From positions 1 to 41,535 of the forward strand of contig JBGQHM010000009.1 in the NCBI GenBank assembly GCA_041497995.1: a DNA stretch of 41,535 bases. Reading direction: 5' to 3'. Origin of the DNA: DATKMS01 sp041497995. Its GTDB lineage: Bacteria; Desulfobacterota; Binatia; HRBIN30. The position numbers and the translations under genes are program-made. Positions 8,012-15,240 of the stretch are shown piece after piece. The number at the start of each line of letters is the position of its first letter. Within the stretch, counting starts at the first letter, position 1. The notes beneath the pieces are model-generated. The model did not search any database. It worked only from the letters and a program-made list of their open reading frames with translations, and was not told the origin of the DNA.

Positions 8012-9805
8012 ATGCGATTGGCCGTTAAGAGCACCGTTACTCTCATTGCCCTCTACCTACTGACTCTGGGCGGCCTCGTTGTCTGGATGGAGTACGAGCT
8101 GCGTTCGGCGGCCACCTCCCTCATGGAGGACACGGCGCGCTTGGTAGGCGGCGAGATCGCTGCGGCGATGTCCGAGTCCGCGCTGGATCAGCTGTTGCAA
8201 GCCGATCCAGGGACGCGCCAGCGTTTCGAACAGATCGTCGCCGATCTGCGCCAGCGCTCGGATGTTGTGGCATCGATGACTGTGGTCGACGAGACGGGTG
8301 TGGTGGTGGTGAGCGATGAGCTCGATCCGGGCCGCCAGTTGGCGGTTCCGGCGGTGATTTTCGAGAGCTCGACGCGACCCCAGTTCCTACGCTCACTATC
8401 GCCATTCTCGGGAGGCACCTACCATCTGTTTGTGCCACTCATCCGCGACGAGGCGGTGATCGGGTACATCCGGCTTGCACTGAGCAGTCAGCGGATCGCA
8501 GAGATGTATCGGCGGGCACGGCGCCAGGTCTTTTGGGCGGCCATGATCGGCATCGCATGGATCGCTGCGCTCGGTGCGGCGCTGCACTTGCAACTGTCCC
8601 GACGAGCTGCGGCACTGGCCCGCACGGTCGAAGCGACGGCACGTGGTGAGAGCGTTCCCGCGCGGACCCGACGTGACGAGTTTTCGCAGGTGATCGAGGC
8701 GGCAGGCAAGCTCGGCAAGGAGTTGAGCCAGACGCGCGAGAGCCGCTCGCAAGCGCAACGCCGCATGAATGCGTTGGCGAATTTCATGGACGTCGGCGTC
8801 TTGCTCCTGGGGGCCGACCGGACGTTGGAGTTCGCCAACGCGACGGCACGTGACCTCCTGGGCGGCAACGGGACGGAGCGGTTCGAAGAACGCTGGGACG
8901 CCATGAAGGACATTTTCGACAAGATCCCGGATCCGGTAGCCGCGGGCACGTCGACCAGTGCCCACGTCGACATCGATGTGCCGGGTGATGGGCGGTCGCG
9001 TAGTTTGCGCTTGGAATTGTATCGACCCGAGCCGGACGAGCACGGAGGCTATCTTGTGTTGGTGAAGGACCGCGAGCTCCTGGAGGCCTTTGAAACTGAT
9101 CTTAGACTCGCGACCCAGATGCGTGGCCTGGCGCGCGTCTACGGTGCGCTGGCCCATGAGCTCAAGGCGCCGCTGGGTGCGATGGGGCTGAATCTGGAGT
9201 TGCTGAGCGAGGCGGTCGAGGCCGACGCGCATGGCGACCCCGCCGTTCGGTCCCGCCAGGTACGTTATACGCAAGTCCTGCGCGAAGAGCTGGCCCGGCT
9301 CAACCGGTCGCTGGTCGCGGTGCTCAATCAAACCACGTCGTTGGCGGAAACTCGGGAACCTTTCGATCTGCGCGAATTGATTCAAGGCTTGGAGACGCTC
9401 CTCGCACCTCAGGCCAAGCAACAACGCGTCGGCCTCGAGGTGCAGGTCCCGGAAAGCGAGCTCCGCGTCGCCGGGCATCGCGACCGGTTGAAACAGGCGC
9501 TGCTCAACATTGCGACCAACGCATTGGAAGTGATGCCGGACGGTGGGCGGATGGGCATGTCACTGGCGCGCGACGACGGTCGTGCGGTCATTGCCATTCG
9601 TGACAGCGGGCCCGGGATCGCTCCGGAGCTGCTCACTAAGATCTACGGCATGTACTTCACAACGAAAAGCGGAGGCACAGGAATCGGGCTGTACGTTGCC
9701 CGCTCAGTTGTGGAATCGCACGGCGGCAGCATCCACATCGACAGCCAACCCGGCAAAGGCACTTGTTTCACCGTGAGCTTGCCGCTGCCGGTGGTTGAGG
9801 CATAG
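8012..9805 (+). CDS. membrane sensor histidine kinase
   Basis: This 597-residue kinase has a transmembrane segment at about residues 8-27, a periplasmic sensor region to about 165 with no recognised ligand motif, a second membrane segment near 172-192, a HAMP-like linker with coiled coil, and a PAS-like domain around 255-350. HisKA follows with the phospho-accepting His382 in ALAHELKAPLG. The ATPase domain has the N box NIATNALE, G1 DSGPGIAP and G2 GGTGIGLYVARS. The layout is like NtrB/NtrY-type partners of sigma-54 activators. The next gene starts 7 bases downstream and is such an activator, so they form one two-component system. The signal sensed cannot be read. Confidence 0.9.
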   Translation: MRLAVKSTVTLIALYLLTLGGLVVWMEYELRSAATSLMEDTARLVGGEIAAAMSESALDQLLQADPGTRQRFEQIVADLRQRSDVVASMTVVDETGVVVVSDELDPGRQLAVPAVIFESSTRPQFLRSLSPFSGGTYHLFVPLIRDEAVIGYIRLALSSQRIAEMYRRARRQVFWAAMIGIAWIAALGAALHLQLSRRAAALARTVEATARGESVPARTRRDEFSQVIEAAGKLGKELSQTRESRSQAQRRMNALANFMDVGVLLLGADRTLEFANATARDLLGGNGTERFEERWDAMKDIFDKIPDPVAAGTSTSAHVDIDVPGDGRSRSLRLELYRPEPDEHGGYLVLVKDRELLEAFETDLRLATQMRGLARVYGALAHELKAPLGAMGLNLELLSEAVEADAHGDPAVRSRQVRYTQVLREELARLNRSLVAVLNQTTSLAETREPFDLRELIQGLETLLAPQAKQQRVGLEVQVPESELRVAGHRDRLKQALLNIATNALEVMPDGGRMGMSLARDDGRAVIAIRDSGPGIAPELLTKIYGMYFTTKSGGTGIGLYVARSVVESHGGSIHIDSQPGKGTCFTVSLPLPVVEA

Positions 9806-9812
9806 TTGGCGG

Positions 9813-11153
9813 ATGCCGCACGCACTGATCGTTGACGATGAGGCCAACTTTCTCCTGCCGCTTGCCGAGCTGGTCGAACGGGAAGGGTTCACTACCAGCG
9901 TCGCCAGCTCGCTCAAAGACGCGCGGGTGCTCATCCGGAGCAAGCCGCCTGATTTGGTGCTGACCGACTTGTTCCTGCCGGATGGCAACGGTATCGAGCT
10001 CCTCGAAGACCTTGACAGTGCGGTGCCCACTCAAGTGATCCTGGTGACGGGCCATGCGACCGTCGATACGGCGGTTGAAGCGTTGCGCAAGGGCGCGACC
10101 GACTACCTCACCAAGCCGTTGGACATCCCGCGTCTCAAGACCGTTCTGGCGAACGTGGCGCGGGCGTACGCGTTGCGCGAGGAGGTTGGCACGCTGCGCG
10201 CCGAGCTGCGGAAGCTCGGGCGCTTTGGCTCGCTGGTCGGTGCGTCGCCGGCGATGCAGAAAGTCTATGACCTCATCAGCCGGGTCGCACCGACTGATGC
10301 CAGCGTGTTCGTAACTGGGGAGAGCGGCACCGGCAAGGAGCTCGTCGCGGAGTCGGTCCACGCGTTGAGCCGGCGACGGAAGGCGCCGTTTCTACCAGTG
10401 AACTGCGGGGCCATTTCGCCGAATCTCATTGAGAGCGAGCTCTTCGGTCATGAGCGCGGCAGCTTCACCGGCGCCGATCGAACCCACAGGGGGCATTTCG
10501 AGCGCGCCGCCGGTGGCACGCTGTTTCTGGATGAGATCACCGAGATGCCGTTCGAGCTGCAGGTGAAACTGTTGCGGGTTTTGGAGACGTCAGCGGTGCT
10601 ACGCGTTGGAGCCGAGCGGCCGTTGCCGGTCGACGTGCGGGTTGTCGCGGCCACCAATCGTCAGGCCGAAGAAATGGTGGCGCAGGGCAAGCTGCGCGAG
10701 GACCTGCTCTACCGTCTCAGGGTCTTCCCCATTCAGCTGCCGCCGCTGCGCGAACGGGACGATGACGTCGAGCTCCTCGCCGACCACTTCCTCGGCTTGC
10801 TGAACGCCGCGGAAGGCACGACGAAGACGTTCACCCGCGCCGCGCTGCAACGCCTACGGACACATAGCTGGCCGGGAAACGTACGCGAGCTCAAAAACCT
10901 CGTCCATCAAATTTTTATTCTTGCCGACGACGAGATCGGCGTCGAATGCCTGCCGGCGGGTTTTGGCGGCAGCGGGCCCGATACCGGGCCTAGCTTGCAC
11001 ATCAAGGTGGGTATCGCCCTCGACGAAGCGGAGCGGCGTCTGATCCTGGCGACGCTGAACGAACGCGGCGGAGACAAGCGCAAGGCGGCAGAGGTGTTGG
11101 GCGTCAGCCTGAAGACGCTCTACAACCGGCTCAAGGCGTATCAGGTAGAGTGA
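9813..11153 (+). CDS. sigma-54-dependent response regulator (NtrC type)
   Basis: The 446-residue protein has an N-terminal receiver domain (acid pocket Asp8/Asp9, phospho-acceptor Asp52, Lys101). The AAA+ sigma-54 activation domain has Walker A GESGTGKE, the sigma-54 contact loop in the form GSFTGAD and Walker B FLDEI. A Fis-type helix-turn-helix closes the protein (KRKAAEVLGVSLKTLYNRL). ATG 9813 is chosen; an in-frame start at 9795 would overlap the kinase gene and add six residues before the receiver strand. It should activate sigma-54 promoters when phosphorylated by the upstream kinase. Its target genes are unknown; no convincing GG-N10-GC promoter was found nearby. A strong hairpin follows at 11169. 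Confidence 0.9.
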   Translation: MPHALIVDDEANFLLPLAELVEREGFTTSVASSLKDARVLIRSKPPDLVLTDLFLPDGNGIELLEDLDSAVPTQVILVTGHATVDTAVEALRKGATDYLTKPLDIPRLKTVLANVARAYALREEVGTLRAELRKLGRFGSLVGASPAMQKVYDLISRVAPTDASVFVTGESGTGKELVAESVHALSRRRKAPFLPVNCGAISPNLIESELFGHERGSFTGADRTHRGHFERAAGGTLFLDEITEMPFELQVKLLRVLETSAVLRVGAERPLPVDVRVVAATNRQAEEMVAQGKLREDLLYRLRVFPIQLPPLRERDDDVELLADHFLGLLNAAEGTTKTFTRAALQRLRTHSWPGNVRELKNLVHQIFILADDEIGVECLPAGFGGSGPDTGPSLHIKVGIALDEAERRLILATLNERGGDKRKAAEVLGVSLKTLYNRLKAYQVE

Positions 11154-11168
11154 ATCATTGTGGGGAGG

Positions 11169-11205
11169 AACTCCGGCGGCGTCGGGGGGGGACGCCGCCG
11201 GAGTT
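11169..11205. terminator. 15-bp perfect hairpin with G7 loop
   Basis: AACTCCGGCGGCGTC at 11169-11183 pairs perfectly with 11191-11205 across a loop of seven G. It lies between the convergent response regulator (stop 11153) and OmpA-like gene (stop 11221). It could end transcripts from either side. There is no T-run, so termination strength is uncertain. Confidence 0.6.
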
Positions 11206-11220
11206 CGCGTGGGACTGCCG

Positions 11221-11676
11221 TCAATCGACGTGCAGCTCCACGCGCGGGCTCTGGGCGGAGCGGTTGCCGGCTAGAATGGCAGCCGCTACCGGCGGGAGGC
11301 TTACGCGGCTGGGGTCGATGCCGTGGTCAACCAAGTACCGGCGCACTGCCTTGGCGCGCTGGCGTGTCGTGAACAGGCGAAACGTTTGGCTTCGGTCGGC
11401 GTCAGCCCATTGATCGATGACAACCGCGGCCGGCTCGGAGTTCCCTCCGAGGAGCTGTATCGCCTCGTCGAGGACCGGCGCAGCCTCTGGAGTGATCCGA
11501 AACGTATTCGGCTCGAAGTCTATGCGATGCATGACGATTGTCCGCTTGGAATGCGATGTCAGTGCCTCTGGTGGCGCCATATCACTCGTGGCGACTCCAA
11601 CGTTAGCGCGGTCGCCGGGCGTCATCTGCACGACGAGGAAGCTGAGACAGGCCGTCCACGCATAACGAAAGCGCAT
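11221..11676 (-). CDS. small OmpA-like peptidoglycan-binding protein
   Basis: The 151-residue product has a signal peptide (MRFRYAWTACLSFLVVQ) and a C-terminal OmpA-like domain: a first strand IDFEPNTFRITPEAAPVLDEAIQLL, an equivalent of the NHxDxxG region reading DQWADAD, the helix RQRAKAVRRYLVDHGI, and a final PRVELHV. The key Arg of the RAxAV helix is kept, while the usual TD..G motif is weakened, so diaminopimelate binding may be altered. ATG 11676 is chosen because GGAGGAGGG lies just upstream; the frame extends further but without signal features. The start lies inside the 3' end of the superoxide dismutase frame (74-base overlap), suggesting one transcript. Confidence 0.72.
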   Translation of the reverse strand: MRFRYAWTACLSFLVVQMTPGDRANVGVATSDMAPPEALTSHSKRTIVMHRIDFEPNTFRITPEAAPVLDEAIQLLGGNSEPAAVVIDQWADADRSQTFRLFTTRQRAKAVRRYLVDHGIDPSRVSLPPVAAAILAGNRSAQSPRVELHVD

Positions 11677-12358
11677 TGGGGTCCCTCCTCCGATGACGCG
11701 GCTGCCGGGCAGTGTTTGGTCCGCCGGTGTACACCCACGGACCGGCCGCCGCTGCAAAGCGCTCGGCGACCCGCAGCCAATTCACCGTGTTCCACCAGTT
11801 GTGAACGTATTCGCCGCGCCGGTTCTCGTACTGCAAGTAGTAGGCGTGCTCGCTCACATCGAGCGCCAGCAGCACGCTCACGTTCCACCTGTAAGGGAGC
11901 TGGTAGTCGTCGACCGTGCTGATCGCGAGTCGTTCACCGGCTGGCTGCCATACGAGGGCGATCCATTCGGTGGTTTCCGGGCTGGCGGCGGCGGCGCCAA
12001 ACTGCGCCTTGAAGGCAGCGAACGACCCAAAGTCGTCGCGAATCTGATCCGCGAGCGCATCGCGGGGCGCGCCACCTTGGTTGGGTCCCATGATTTCCCA
12101 GAATAGGCAATGCATCAGGTGCTCAGATGCCCGCACGGCAACCAGCCGCTGCAAGTGACGGATCCACGTGAAGTCGGTGCTGTCGTGCTGCGCCGCCAAC
12201 TGCGCCTCGGCCGCGTTGAGCGCCTCGACGCGCGAGCGGTGCAGCTCGCGATGCAGGCGCAAGCTCTGCTCATTGATCCATGGCTGCAGCGCCGCATCGT
12301 CATATGGGAGCGGGGGGAGCACGTGTGGTGTCATTGCGAGTTCTGGGAGGCAACTCAT
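11603..12358 (-). CDS. divergent Fe/Mn superoxide dismutase
   Basis: The protein has the Fe/Mn SOD layout: LPPLPYDDAALQPWI at the N-terminus, metal ligands His36, His83 (HLMHCLFW), Asp167 and His171 (LDVSEHAYYLQY), and GPNQGGAP. It would convert superoxide to peroxide and oxygen. Two second-sphere residues are changed: the position of Tyr34 (human Mn-SOD numbering) is Val44, and Trp161 is Ser169. The frame gives about 251 residues, some 45 more than usual, ending in an Arg/Pro-rich tail that overlaps the OmpA-like gene. ATG 12358 is used; ATG 12334 is equally possible and would remove MSCLPELA. No signal peptide is seen, so it is cytoplasmic. Activity is likely but not certain given the changes. 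Confidence 0.8.
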   Translation of the reverse strand: MSCLPELAMTPHVLPPLPYDDAALQPWINEQSLRLHRELHRSRVEALNAAEAQLAAQHDSTDFTWIRHLQRLVAVRASEHLMHCLFWEIMGPNQGGAPRDALADQIRDDFGSFAAFKAQFGAAAASPETTEWIALVWQPAGERLAISTVDDYQLPYRWNVSVLLALDVSEHAYYLQYENRRGEYVHNWWNTVNWLRVAERFAAAAGPWVYTGGPNTARQPRHRRRDPNALSLCVDGLSQLPRRADDARRPR

Positions 12359-12498
12359 ATGCCACCGGCTCTCGGCGTCTAGTGCTTGCGATTTGTGCGA
12401 GGCGCGCGTGGTCGAAAAGGCGGTTTCTTCAAAGTGCCCTGTAAGACCTTCCACGTCCGGCGCGGCACCCGCCCGCAACCAAGCGAGTGGTTCGCCGG

Positions 12499-13725
12499 TC
12501 AGCGCAAGTGCACGACGCGCTCGTCGCGGTGCTCGAGAAAGAGGAAGAGTAGGAGATAGTCGCGCAGGTGACGGGTGAGCAGAAAATTCGTCCGCACCTG
12601 CTCGCGTCCATGTTCGCCGAGCCGTCTGGCGTAGTCCGGAGCGTTGAGCAATTGCTTGATCCAGAAGGCTGTCCCTTCGACGGTATGGGTGAGGATGCCG
12701 CTGTACCGATGCGCGATCTGGAGCGGGATACCGCCGACGGCACTGGCGATCACCGGCTTGGCCTTCCACAATGCCTCGCTGACCGTGAGGCCGAATCCCT
12801 CCTTCAGCGACTTCTGCAGTATCAACGTCGAGGCGCGTTGGATCGCGTTGATCTCGATATTGGCGGTTGGCGGCAGCTCGAGGACGTGAATGTCCGGATC
12901 GCCGTTCGCGGCTTCACGCACCTGTGCCAGCACTTCGGCTCCTTCGGGGTCGTCGGTTGCGCTGCCGCCCGCGAGCACCAAACGGCAATCGTTGTACTGA
13001 CGTACAAGGCGGAACGCCGCGATCACTCCGAGCGGATCCTTGAGCCGATCAAAGCGTGAGACCTGTGTGACGATCGGTTTGTCGAGCGGAATCCGTACAC
13101 GATCCAAGACCGCGCCGACCTCGGCGTCGCTCAGCTCGCGGTTTTTGTCGCTGAGCGGGTCGATGGATGGAGTGATCATTGCTTGTGGAGATTCGAGATT
13201 CCGCGAGAACTGCGGCGCTGAGAATACCGTGGCGTCGTAGCGCGACACATAGCTTTCGAGGAACGCCCAGACGTCGGGCTGTGGTGCTGACACGTCGATG
13301 TGGCAACGCCACACCCAGGCCCTGCGGTCGGGGCGGCGCGCCTCGACGAGTCCGGCTGGTTGCGGATCGTGGATGAAGAGGATGTCGGCGTCCAAATCCA
13401 TCTCGCCGAGGTTGCGTGCGGTCGTCTCTCGGAAAATGTCGGCGTCGTGGGCTGAGAACACTTCAGGCTTGCCGTGCAACGCGTTGTGGATGCGCTTGGT
13501 GACCGCAAAGAAGTCCTCGCCGCCCTTGAGTACGTCCCAGCGGATGTTCACGCCCAGCTCACGTGAGAGCGGCACCAAGCGGCTGAGGATCTCGGCCACA
13601 CCACCGCCTACTGCGGTTGAGTTGACGGTTACGATGCGCTTGCCCCGGAGCTGATCACCCAGCAAACGCAGCTCGTCCAGAGTGCCTGGACCGACGAACG
13701 GTTCGTATTGCTCGATCATGTTCAC
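12499..13725 (-). CDS. treT: trehalose synthase TreT-like GT4 glycosyltransferase
   Basis: The 408-residue GT4 enzyme resembles TreT, which joins glucose from a nucleotide sugar to free glucose to make trehalose. Seen: NSTAVGGGVAEIL near residue 35 (glycine-rich acceptor loop typical of TreT), FIHDPQPAGL, WRCHIDVS, the donor site region VSRFDRLKDP, and the ER-like EGFGLTVSEALWK with the conserved Glu pair replaced in part by the GT4 form EGFGL...E. It is the last gene of the otsA-otsB-DUF5752-treT set, and its ATG follows the DUF5752 stop by three bases. Family identification is firm; which nucleotide sugar it uses is not visible. Confidence 0.85.
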   Translation of the reverse strand: MNMIEQYEPFVGPGTLDELRLLGDQLRGKRIVTVNSTAVGGGVAEILSRLVPLSRELGVNIRWDVLKGGEDFFAVTKRIHNALHGKPEVFSAHDADIFRETTARNLGEMDLDADILFIHDPQPAGLVEARRPDRRAWVWRCHIDVSAPQPDVWAFLESYVSRYDATVFSAPQFSRNLESPQAMITPSIDPLSDKNRELSDAEVGAVLDRVRIPLDKPIVTQVSRFDRLKDPLGVIAAFRLVRQYNDCRLVLAGGSATDDPEGAEVLAQVREAANGDPDIHVLELPPTANIEINAIQRASTLILQKSLKEGFGLTVSEALWKAKPVIASAVGGIPLQIAHRYSGILTHTVEGTAFWIKQLLNAPDYARRLGEHGREQVRTNFLLTRHLRDYLLLFLFLEHRDERVVHLR

Positions 13726-13728
13726 TCC

Positions 13729-14388
13729 CTACCGTTGCTGAAGGCGGCGTTGCACCAGGCGGACCACCTCCTTGCGCAAACCGTCGAGCGTGTAGGTGTA
13801 CGGATCGAGCCGCGCGATCTGCCGCGCCAGCTCGACTTCGCCGAGCGTCGTCGCCAGCCACTCCGAGAAGTCGTTCTCCCCCTTTTCCAGGTGCAGCCGC
13901 GCATCGAAAATGTGGAACGAGAGTGAGCCGAACCCGAGACGTGCCACACACTCAGCAAACTGGCTCAGATCGCGGGCCACGAGCTGCGTCGGGACGATGA
14001 ATGACACGGCCTCTCGAAAATGGAACTCTTCGCCTGCGGGCGCGACGCGCAACTCCTTGCGCTCCGCGAGATACTGCTCGATGACCGCGATGATGCGCTC
14101 GCGCAGCGCGCGGATGGTGCGGAAGCGGATGAGGTCGATCGCCGCCAGCTGCTCACCGAGCCGATCCTCTTGCAGGATGTTCGTCACCCAGTACGCAAAG
14201 TCGTTGGGCGGCTCCGGTGAGAGGTATTGGTGTTGCGCCAGGAAGTGATGCGTGTGGTGATACACCACGGATCCGGGCACCACGCGTACGTGCTCCAGTA
14301 ACTCGGCCAAGTCCCGGGCGCGTCGGTTGGTGAGCAGCGTGAGGTTGAGACTCGTGAGGAAACGAAACGGTTCCGCTGATGTCGTCAT
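13729..14388 (-). CDS. DUF5752 family protein
   Basis: This is a 219-residue soluble protein without signal or membrane segment. It opens with EPFRFLTSLNLTLLTNRRARDLAELL and has a histidine cluster VVYHHTHHFLAQHQYL, then NDFAYWVTNIL and later GFGSLSFHIFDARLHL and GENDFSEWLATTLGE. I recognise it as DUF5752, a family with no assigned function that I associate with trehalose or alpha-glucan genes. Here it is locked between otsB (6 bases) and treT (3 bases), so it is very probably part of the trehalose pathway. The repeated FxxWl..tLGE-type motif in both halves suggests an internal duplication. The histidine cluster could bind metal or sugar. Confidence 0.75.
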   Translation of the reverse strand: MTTSAEPFRFLTSLNLTLLTNRRARDLAELLEHVRVVPGSVVYHHTHHFLAQHQYLSPEPPNDFAYWVTNILQEDRLGEQLAAIDLIRFRTIRALRERIIAVIEQYLAERKELRVAPAGEEFHFREAVSFIVPTQLVARDLSQFAECVARLGFGSLSFHIFDARLHLEKGENDFSEWLATTLGEVELARQIARLDPYTYTLDGLRKEVVRLVQRRLQQR

Positions 14389-14394
14389 CGGCTG

Positions 14395-15240
14395 TCACTG
14401 AGGTCCAGTCCCGCGGAGATGGTCGGCATCGACGGATGACAGGCCTGGGGCGCGTGCTTCGAGCAATCCCCGCAGAAGGCGATGCACATCGCTGGGTGCC
14501 CGAAGGCGGTAGCGCGCATGCGTTGGTGTGCGAGCCAGCGCGACCCGAATGGTGATCGACTCGGGCGGCAGCATTGCAAACGCGTCCTCGTCACTGCGGT
14601 CGTCACCGATGTAGATCGGTAGGGCCGACGAACCGTGCAGGGCCAAGAGCCCGCATGCGGCCTTGCCCTTGTTGAGGTGGGTCGGCCGGATCTCAGCCAC
14701 CGCGTGACCGTATACCAGGGTGATCGGAACGCCGCGGCGTTGTTGGTCATGGGCTAAGGCCGCGATCACCTTCCGCGCTGCCGCCGCGTCGGCAGCCCGA
14801 GCCAGACGGTAGTGGCAGGCAAGCGCTGCCCCCTTGTCTTCGATCAAGATTCCCGCGCGCGTCCCCAAGGCTTCTTGCAGCTGCCGCTTGAGCTCCGGCA
14901 GAGCGGCGCATACTGGGTCAAGTCCCTCGGCCGTGCACGTCTCTCCGTTTGGCAGACGAACTTCGAGCCCGTGCGTACCCACGTAGTAGATTCCGGGTAC
15001 GTCCAGAAAGCGCCGCAGGTCCGCGATCGGCCGCCCGGTGACCAACGCCACGTGTACGCCGGGCGCTGTGGCCAACTGTCGTACGAGGGCGGACGTGCCG
15101 GGCACTGCTACCGCCTCGTCCGGCGTCGGCGCCAGCGGTGACAGCGTCCCATCATAGTCCAGGAAACAGAAGACGCTGTCGGCCTTGGCGAAGCGCCGCA
15201 CGAGCTCTTTTTCTACGGCACGTGAGATGGGGATGCTCAC
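14395..15240 (-). CDS. otsB: trehalose-6-phosphate phosphatase OtsB
   Basis: The 281-residue HAD phosphatase has motif I FLDYDGTLSPLAPTP with nucleophile Asp28 and Asp30, motif II VTGR, GTHGLEVR, the lysine in RPTHLNKGKA and motif IV YIGDDRSDEDAF. These are specific to trehalose-phosphatases (TIGR00685-like). It removes phosphate from trehalose 6-phosphate in the cytoplasm. Its GTG/ATG region overlaps the otsA stop by four bases, so synthesis is coupled to otsA. Confidence 0.9.
   Translation of the reverse strand: MSIPISRAVEKELVRRFAKADSVFCFLDYDGTLSPLAPTPDEAVAVPGTSALVRQLATAPGVHVALVTGRPIADLRRFLDVPGIYYVGTHGLEVRLPNGETCTAEGLDPVCAALPELKRQLQEALGTRAGILIEDKGAALACHYRLARAADAAAARKVIAALAHDQQRRGVPITLVYGHAVAEIRPTHLNKGKAACGLLALHGSSALPIYIGDDRSDEDAFAMLPPESITIRVALARTPTHARYRLRAPSDVHRLLRGLLEARAPGLSSVDADHLRGTGPQ

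Noticed and set aside
11323..11922. Plus-strand open frame of 199 codons over the OmpA-like and SOD genes
   Set aside because: It lies antisense to two genes with clear family motifs and shows no motif or ribosome site of its own.
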